64,000 nucleotides of DNA, taken from Telmatactis stephensoni. Lineage: Eukaryota > Cnidaria > Anthozoa > Actiniaria > Isophelliidae. Below, one piece after another: positions 57,304-64,000 of this stretch. The notes under the pieces were generated by a model, which worked only from the letters and a program-made list of their open reading frames with translations, was not told the origin of the DNA and made no database searches. Numbering within the stretch: position 1 is the first letter of the stretch; each line of letters starts with the position of its first letter. The position numbers were made by a program, and so were the translations under genes. The stretch covers positions 1 to 64,000 of the forward strand of contig JALIZF010000959.1 of NCBI GenBank assembly GCA_029948255.1. Direction: 5' to 3'.

Positions 57304-59560
57304 TATGGTATTTCCAGGGTCTTCCTTTGTATTTCCAGGGTATTCCTACAACATTTCTAGGGTATTTCCATGTTGTTCCTTTGTATTTCCAGGGTATTCC
57401 TACAACATTTCTAGGGTATTTCCAGGGTCTTCCTTTGTATTTCCAGTGTATTCCTTCAATATTTCTAGGGTATTTCCAGGGTCTTCCTTTGTATTTCCAG
57501 GGTATTGCTACAACATTTCTAGGGTATTTCCAGGGTCTTCCTTTGTATTTCCAGGGTATTCCTTCAATATTTCTAGGGTATTTCCAGGGTCTTCCTTTGT
57601 ATTTCCAGGGTATTCCTACAACATTTCTAGGGTATTTCCAGGGTCTTCCTTTGTATTTCCAGTGTATTTCTTCAATATTTCTAGGGTATTTCCAGGGTCT
57701 TCCTTTGTATTTCCAGGGTATTCCTACAACATTTCTAGGGTATTTCCAGGGTCTTCCTTTGTATTTCCAGGGTATTCCTACAACATTTCTAGGGTATTTC
57801 CAGGGTCTTCCTTTGTATTTCCAGTGTATTTCTTCAATATTTCTAGGGTATTTCCAGGGTCTTCCTTTGTATTTCCAGGGTATTCCTACAACATTTCTAG
57901 GGTATTTCCAGGGTCTTCCTTTGTATTTCCAGGGTATTCCTTCAATATTTCTAGGGTATTTCCAGGGTCTTCCTTTGTATTTCCAGGGTATTCCTACAAC
58001 ATTTCTAGGGTATTTCCAGGGTCTTCCTTTGTATTTCCAGTGTATTTCTTCAATATTTCTAGGGTATTTCCAGGGTCTTCCTTTGTATTTCCAGGGTATT
58101 CCTACAACATTTCTAGGGTATTTCCAGGGTCTTCCTTTGTATTTCCAGGGTATTCCTTCAATATTTCTAGGGTATTTCCATGTTGTTCCTTTGTATTTCC
58201 AGGGTATTCCTACAACATTTCTAGGGTATTTCCAGGGTCTTCCTTTGTATTTCCAGTGTATTCCTTCAATATTTCTAGGGTATTTCCAGGGTCTTCCTTT
58301 GTATTTCCAGGGTATTGCTACAACATTTCTAGGGTATTTCCAGGGTCTTCCTTTGTATTTCCAGGGTATTCCTTCAATATTTCTAGGGTATTTCCAGGGT
58401 CTTCCTTTGTATTTCCAGGGTATTCCTACAACATTTCTAGGGTATTTCCAGGGTCTTCCTTTGTATTTCCAGTGTATTTCTTCAATATTTCTAGGGTATT
58501 TCCAGGGTCTTCCTTTGTATTTCCAGGGTATTCCTACAACATTTCTAGGGTATTTCCAGGGTCTTCCTTTGTATTTCCAGGGTATTCCTACAACATTTCT
58601 AGGGTATTTCCAGGGTCTTCCTTTGTATTTCCAGTGTATTTCTTCAATATTTCTAGGGTATTTCCAGGGTCTTCCTTTGTATTTCCAGGGTATTCCTACA
58701 ACATTTCTAGGGTATTTCCAGGGTCTTCCTTTGTATTTCCAGGGTATTCCTTCAATATTTCTAGGGTATTTCCAGGGTCTTCCTTTGTATTTCCAGGGTA
58801 TTCCTACAACATTTCTAGGGTATTTCCAGGGTCTTCCTTTGTATTTCCAGTGTATTTCTTCAATATTTCTAGGGTATTTCCAGGGTCTTCCTTTGTATTT
58901 CCAGGGTATTCCTACAACATTTCTAGGGTATTTCCAGGGTCTTCCTTTGTATTTCCAGGGTATTCCTTCAATATTTCTAGGGTATTTCCAGGGTCTTCCT
59001 TTGTATTTCCAGGGTATTCCTACAACATTTCTAGGGTATTTCCAGGGTCTTCCTTTGTATTTCCAGTGTAATCCTTCAATATTTCTAGGGTATTTCCAGG
59101 GTCTTCCTTTGTATTTCCAGGGTATTCCTACAACATTTCTAGGGTATTTCCAGGGTCTTCCTTTGTATTTCCAGTGTATTTCTTCAATATTTCTAGGGTA
59201 TTTCCAGGGTCTTCCTTTGTATTTCCAGGGTATTCCTACAACATTTCTAGGGTATTTCCAGGGTCTTCCTTTGTATTTCCAGTGTAATCCTTCAATATTT
59301 CTAGGGTATTTCCAGGGTCTTCCTTTGTATTTCCAGGGTATTCCTACAACATTTCTAGGGTATTTCCAGGGTCTTCCTTTGTATTTCCAGGGTATTCCTA
59401 CAACATTTCTAGGGTATTTCCAGGGTCTTCCTTTGTATTTCCAGTGTATTTCTTCAATATTTCTAGGGTATTTCCAGGGTCTTCCTTTGAATTTCCAGGG
59501 TATTCCTACAACATTTCTAGGATATTTCCAGGCTACCTTCATGATATTTCCAGGTTATTT
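57304..59560. repeat. 54-bp satellite in an 810-bp (15-unit) higher-order repeat
   Basis: The unit starts GGGTATTTCCAGGGTCTTCC and is 54 bp, with about 42 units. Variant units (CCTACAACATTTC, CCTTCAATATTTC, GTGTATTTC, TTGCTACAAC and the rare TTTCCATGTTGTTCC) appear in a fixed order of 15. The rare variant recurs at 57371 and 58181, exactly 810 bp apart. Because 54 is a multiple of three and the unit lacks stops, frames of several hundred codons stay open on both strands. I do not call them genes. This is the right subterminal array of the CACTA-like insertion. Confidence 0.9.
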
Positions 59561-59760
59561 CTACGTTATTTCTAGGTTAATTCTAGGATCTCTTTGATAT
59601 TACTTTCTGATTTCTAGGATATCTCTTGGTTATTTCCACAGTATCGAGAAATTTCCACACCATGGAAATGTACAATTTACCTGGAAATTGAATTTCCTGT
59701 ATATTTCCTGTATATTTCTTTACTATTTGCATACATGGAAATTAATCAAATTTTCCAGTG

Positions 59761-60284
59761 TATCCACAAATTGAGGAAGCGTTCGTCGTGACAAAGGCGC
59801 GGTTTGGTAGGTTCTATGGTAATCGGAAGTGTCAAATGCGGGGGGTCAACTTCGCCAACTCTACCCCAGACCGAGAGAACCCCAGCCGAGACCCACTGGA
59901 CTATAGTATCGGAGATAAAACTCTGGGAAGCGGCAATGAAGAATTAAATGCAAGCCCCCGAAAATTCCCCTTGAAATGTCGAATAAAACCGATCGATCCT
60001 GACACCATCGCGCACAATTTCCAATAGATCCACTTGAGAAGAATTATGGCCCCGTAAAAAATCCTCCCAGACAGACAGGTGATTATGAATTCCTCCCGCC
60101 TTGAAAAAGCGAGGATCGCGGAAGCGAAGGTGGTCCAAGCATGCCAAACCAGGAACCGCTGCAACCATGCCAGGAGAAGGGAGAGGGCCAACGAAGGGGG
60201 AAGTCCCCTGTGAAATCGAACACACCCTACTCTCTTGGATGTTGGAAGCGGCTGCGATAACTCTGCTATAGAACAAAGACGCAT
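59761..60284 (-). pseudogene. DIRS reverse transcriptase, N-terminal part
   Basis: Directly right of the CACTA-like insertion the minus strand reads PITIEPTKPRLCHDERFLNL, the conserved start of the DIRS RT core. Further upstream, in two frames, are RHFKGNFRGLAF and DPRFFKAGGIHNHL, typical of the linker before the RT. At least one frameshift separates these parts. Confidence 0.7.
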
Positions 60285-60624
60285 CCTAGAAACAAGAAAG
60301 CAAACCTATCGTAAAACCGCTTCCCGGGGCGAAGGAAACCCACCCAAAACCACAAGGGACCCACCCCTTCGTTGACCCGAGCTCCGAGCAAAGCCCGAAA
60401 TTGAGACGCTGAGCAGGCCCCCCCCTCCCCCCAGGTCAACGAAGAAAGTGAGGGGGAAATGAAAAAGAGAGTAAAACGAGAGAGTTGTAAGTAGTAAAGA
60501 ATCATTTATCAAAATAACAACAAAAGAAGATCCCTGATAGCACACGGAGCCGAACAAAAATCGACTATAAATAACCATAAATTAGCAAACGGAAAACAAG
60601 TTCCATATCAGACATTAAACATTA

Positions 60625-61107
60625 TCAAAAACGGCCGCGTCTACGTCGAGCGTTCCTGCACGTACGAGCCATGTGCCCCCACCTCAGGCACCTGAAGCAC
60701 TGAACCTGGTTTGCAGGAGGATACGGTGCAGGCCGACGAGGGGCAACACCACGGCCACGACCCAATGGAGGAACAGATCTACTAACGCTCTTTAAAATCG
60801 AGGTTGCGTCCTTGGCTACCTTTGCTCGAACCGGATCACCCAGGAGGCCAAGAAAAAGGCGTTGTAGGGGAAGGTCATCCAGGTAGTCCAGCCTCGCTGA
60901 AACTTCATCAAGGGCAGCCGCGTATTCGTCCGTCTTGTGATGCCCCTCATTCCTGGCGAGGCGGAGCAAGGACTGCAGTAACTCTTTGGCTTCATAGCGG
61001 TCAAACAACTTTATTGGCCTACTAATGTAGCGACGCAAAGCCGCCAAAGCCGCCTCTGCGGACTCCATGGACTTGAGCTGCTCCAACGATCTTATCTTGT
61101 CCTCCAA
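60625..61107 (-). CDS. DIRS gag-like protein with CCHC zinc knuckle
   Basis: A 160-aa frame from 61107. The N-terminal half is helical (LEQLKSMESAEAALAALRRY, then SLLRLARNEGHHKTDEYAAA). A basic Pro/Arg-rich stretch follows, then CFRCLRWGHMARTC (C-x2-C-x4-H-x4-C), a nucleic-acid-binding zinc knuckle, and an Arg-rich tail. An in-frame stop precedes the Met. This is the first gene of the element and would coat its RNA. Confidence 0.75.
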   Translation of the reverse strand: MEDKIRSLEQLKSMESAEAALAALRRYISRPIKLFDRYEAKELLQSLLRLARNEGHHKTDEYAAALDEVSARLDYLDDLPLQRLFLGLLGDPVRAKVAKDATSILKSVSRSVPPLGRGRGVAPRRPAPYPPANQVQCFRCLRWGHMARTCRNARRRRGRF

Positions 61108-61130
61108 GGCCTTAATACGAGTCTCGGCCT

Positions 61131-61604
61131 AAAGCATACAACAACAATCTGTAGCTTTAGCATTACACTCTAGAAAGCAGGCTATTACCAACACTTTTTT
61201 TTTAGAACAACAGAGTGGCATAAATTCCCAACACAATAGATATAGCGAGAAGCCTAAAAGAAGAAAAACTCCGTAACCGAAAATAGCACAAAGTCTGGGA
61301 TTTACATAAATCGAATACATCTCATAACCCGCGGAGAACGACAATTAATTCTGAAAAAATGTGAAGCGGAAAAATACAACCCTAGGGGTCGAGAAAAACC
61401 ATTCTGCATGCATTCTTGTAAATTGAAGGGGAAAAAATAAACAATTGTACACCTTAACTAGTAAAAAATTAAGTTATATCATTCAAAATTCAAATATAGC
61501 AAATTCAAATATAGCAAGTCCTTAACAACCTCTAGGTTACCACTAAAGGGGCTGTCTTGCGAGGCATCCGCCATCTTCCCCATGAAATAATATAAAAATT
61601 AGGT
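61131..61604. other. 5' flank of the DIRS-like element, nothing coding
   Basis: This may include the 5' terminal repeat of the retroelement. I could not match it to the 3' side near 48.8-49.0 kb. Confidence 0.35.
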
Positions 61605-61807
61605 ACTACCTAATAGCGGAGCTCCCATTTAAATAAATAATAATAATTTTAAATACTTTGTTTTTGACTTTTTTTGATTCAAATGAATTGGGCTTCCTGT
61701 GGTAATAGGCAAACAAAGATTGCATTTTGTTGTAAAAGTTGAAATAAAGATTATAGATCAAGCTTTATAGCATTTGCTTTAGGGTTTGAAAAAACTCTTG
61801 CCCTTCA

Positions 61808-62234
61808 GGAGGGGGTCTTAGGGGTTTGCGGGATTGCGGGATTGACCATTTTTTTGTGCGGTATTGCGGTATTTTACAACAAAAATTGCGGTATTGCGGG
61901 ATTCCCAAACCCTGCGGTATGCGGTATTTTCTTTTTTGAGCTGCGGTATTACGGGAAAAACAATTTGAAATTGCGGTAATACGATATTTTTAAGGCCTGC
62001 GAAATGCGGAATTTTGCTTCTGGCGCTCGATAGAAAATTTCATGTTTCTGTGATTTATGTTTCTGCGCGTGAGGTCCCGTGGGAGTGGTATTTCGAATTC
62101 TTTGTGTGGTGAGCCGTATTTTCGAATTTTTCATGCGGGATTGTGGGATTGACCATTTTTTCGTGCGGGATTGCGGTATTTTCGAATTTTTCGTGCGGGA
62201 TTGCGGTATTCATAACCCCCCTAGGCCCCCCTCC
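61808..62234. mobile_element. 427-bp G-rich low-complexity element with TTCA TSD
   Basis: GGAGGGGGTCTTAGGGG at the left is mirrored by CCCCCCTAGGCCCCCCTCC at the right. TTCA flanks both sides (61804-61807 and 62235-62238), and the sister duplicate near 62735 is uninterrupted. The interior is an irregular array of TGCGGGATTGCGGTATT words, with CGTGCGGGATTG repeated near the right end. Confidence 0.7.
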
Positions 62235-62947
62235 TTCAGTCTCCTGAGATTTATATGGCTTTCAAGCCATATAGTCACTACAGTGATATTTATTCAGATT
62301 CAGTCAGATTATATAATTGACTTTGTAGTAGTGGTACATGATTCTCAGAAATAGAATGCAAATTATAATCCCTCAAACTCATTTAAATCACATAAATACT
62401 GAACCATTTCAACATCCTTCAATTAAACTGGACATTGCAGAACATTATATTTAGATTTTTCTGTCTTGACAGTATGACAGATAAATAGTTGTCTTTACAT
62501 GAAACAAAAATTCTCTCTTCCAGGTTACACTGATCATGACTTTAGATGAAGTTGTAAAACAACTCACAACAACTACTACCTAATAGCAGAGCTCCAATTT
62601 CAATTTTAATATTTTTTGTTCTTGATTCAAATGAATTGGGTTTCCTGTGGTAATTGCCCAATATATTTAGGTTGTAAATTGCTTGAAAAAGTTGAAATGA
62701 AGACTATTTTAAAAATCATTTGTTTTAGTTTGTATATGCCCTTTGATTTCCTGTGATATTCAGATTCCAGTCACTGTCAGATTTCATAATTGACTTTGTA
62801 GTTGTTCATAATTCTCAGAAATAGAAACAAAAATCTCCAAAACCTTTTTTATATTGATACAAGTAATCAAACCTTTTCAACATCCTAGATATTACAGAAC
62901 AACATATCTTGATTTGTCTCTCTTCACTATATTGTGACATCTTGTTT

Positions 62948-62990
62948 TTTTTGTGGTTGTTGTTGTTGTTGTTGTTGTTTTGTTTTGTTT
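62948..62990. repeat. (TTG)n / (TTTTG)n microsatellite
   Basis: About eight TTG or GTT units followed by TTTTG units. Confidence 0.85.
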
Positions 62991-63272
62991 TATAATGTAG
63001 ATCGAATAAAATGACACACTAAGTGAATACTTGTCTCTTCCAGATTACACTCTGATATAAATACAATTTTTAAAAAGTGATTCATAAAAACAGCTGAATT
63101 GACATACAACAAGAAAACAAGGAATTAAGCATTTGCAATTTGCATTTAAGGTCTCATTATAAATTCCTGAGCTGTATTTACACATAAGTGGGGTTGAAAT
63201 AAGTTCATAATGAAATATTTATTACTAATTTTAATATTCAAAGTAGTGCAAAAAAGTTCACTGGTGAATTAA

Positions 63273-63423
63273 CAAATTTACGATGGAAAGCCGTGGTATG
63301 TACTCTTATTCACCACGATATTACGTCTCGGCTACGCCTCGTGAATCCATAACATTTTGACCATGTGTGACGTAATATCGTGGTGAATAAGAGTACATAC
63401 CACGGCTTTCCATCGTAAATTTG
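63273..63423. repeat. Perfect hairpin with 55-bp arms
   Basis: The left arm 63273-63327 (from CAAATTTACGATGGAAAGCC to ATATTACGTC) is exactly mirrored at 63369-63423. The 41-nt loop contains CGGCTACGCC. Perfect arms imply recent origin or conversion. It is probably a short foldback or MITE. Confidence 0.85.
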
Positions 63424-64000
63424 TTTTTTACCACAAAAACAGTATTTGAATTTAAAGCGTGACTGCATTTCGTGACATGACCAAAACGTGACTGAAATCA
63501 CAGCTGTGCGGAGATCGAGTCGACAAAGCTGCCAGAATTTTACAAAGTTTTACACATGAGTTATTTTGAGACCCTTCTTTATGAATACTGTCAAACACTT
63601 TCTTGAAAACAAGTACTCTGATGTAGTACATATCATGAGTCAATATTACAACTCGTCTTCGTAGCTGTTTTGATGGAATCGATGGAATCGACATTTGAGA
63701 GTTTTGGTCACCTTCGCCGCTTTGAAAACTGTAAGTTTTAGTACTTTTCCTCGTGATGTTTTGTGAAATTTTTGATCAGTAATGCTAATAGATACTCCAT
63801 CCAAGAGCTGAAAACAATGTTTTATTTGTGAAAGATCTAGGAAATTGCTCTTTCCTTGTGGTTTGTGAGGCAAAAAAACCAGCCGTGCGAAAACCATGTG
63901 CGATTTTATGACCGATGGTAAGTGTACATTTTTATTAATGTTTTGTTGAGAGCTTTTCTGAAAAATCATTTTTCTTTACAAAAAAGAGTTTTGTCAACCG
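63424..64000. other. Right end of window, no gene recognised
   Basis: Short minus-strand open frames overlap here, without recognisable motifs. Confidence 0.35.

Larger units (their letters stand above)
51986..59760. mobile_element. 7.8-kb CACTA (EnSpm)-like insertion with TAT TSD
   Basis: It starts CACTGGAAAA and ends TTTTCCAGTG. TAT is duplicated at 51983-51985 and 59761-59763. On removal the reverse transcriptase frame closes exactly (…NLWI then RDLPF… on the minus strand), so the borders are secure. CACTR ends plus a 3-bp duplication are diagnostic of CACTA elements. Both subterminal regions are arrays of TGGAAAT-type words in opposite orientation, as is usual for this superfamily. No transposase frame is found inside, so it is non-autonomous. 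Confidence 0.85.
49074..61130 (-). mobile_element. DIRS-like retrotransposon, interrupted
   Basis: Reading right to left: gag-like gene (61107-60625), RT N-terminal part (about 60280-59761), a 7.8-kb foreign insertion, RT rest and RNase H (51985-50334), tyrosine recombinase (50204-49074). Gag, RT/RH and YR in this order define the DIRS order. The terminal and internal complementary repeats expected of DIRS could not be delimited. The left end may lie near 48790-48950 and the right end near 61130-61600. Confidence 0.8.
61605..63070. repeat. Diverged tandem duplication of about 500 bp
   Basis: The first copy starts ACTACCTAATAGCGGAGCTC (near 61606) and the second ACTACCTAATAGCAGAGCTC (near 62575). 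Shared landmarks are GATTCAAATGAATTGGG(C/T)TTCCTGTGGTAAT, ATAATTGACTTTGTAGT, and TCTTCCAG(G/A)TTACACT. The copies differ mainly by the 427-bp insertion at 61808-62234 in the first. Confidence 0.75.

Noticed and set aside
57240..59597. Open frames of 785, 763 and 588 codons on both strands
   Set aside because: They are by-products of a stop-free 54-bp tandem unit. All are pure repeats of the same 18 residues on overlapping frames and opposite strands, with no signal of selection for one frame.

Overview
The window looks like eukaryotic, AT-rich, intron-bearing animal DNA, most likely from an anthozoan cnidarian such as a coral or anemone. The evidence is: split genes with GT/AG introns; metazoan domains (WW, death effector); a DIRS retroelement; a Penelope-type hammerhead motif; tRNA-derived SINEs; and very dense, nested transposon remnants. 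The exact species cannot be read from the sequence. Host coding sequence is a small part of the window. Most of it is repeats in various stages of decay.

Layout. 1-3.3 kb: two consecutive minus-strand exons, each with a WW domain, then a tRNA-derived SINE. 3.5-14 kb: a pile of non-autonomous DNA transposons, several with clean target-site duplications (TSDs) and some nested three deep. 14.2-20.7 kb and 24.3-36.3 kb: two tandem copies of a minus-strand gene for a large membrane protein (secreted-side beta-helix, Cys-rich collar, about ten membrane segments). I place the signal-peptide exon of this family about 0.95 kb upstream of the large exon in copy 1. Five copies of that short exon module exist (near 18.95, 33.6, 34.5, 45.6 and 46.5 kb), but only two large exons are present, so several first exons are orphans. 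The module at 33.4-36.3 kb is duplicated again at 45.4-48.8 kb. 39.7-40.1 kb: a first exon with a death effector domain. 41.8-44.3 kb: a PIF/Harbinger-like element next to a foldback element with 235-bp arms, whose spacer carries a hammerhead-ribozyme-like motif.

49.07-61.1 kb is one degenerate DIRS-like retrotransposon on the minus strand (gag with CCHC knuckle, reverse transcriptase, RNase H, tyrosine recombinase). Its reverse transcriptase is split by a 7.8-kb CACTA-like insertion with a 3-bp duplication. That insertion carries TGGAAAT-rich subterminal arrays, including a 54-bp satellite organised in an 810-bp, 15-unit higher-order repeat. 61.6-64 kb: a tandem duplication, a G-rich low-complexity insertion and a perfect 55-bp-arm hairpin.

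The most notable points are the two-gene membrane receptor family with surplus signal-peptide exons, the hammerhead motif, the RecQ-helicase fragment inside a long-TIR element with an 8-bp TSD, and the CACTA-like insertion into DIRS. All assignments rest on reading motifs and repeats by eye. No database search was run.
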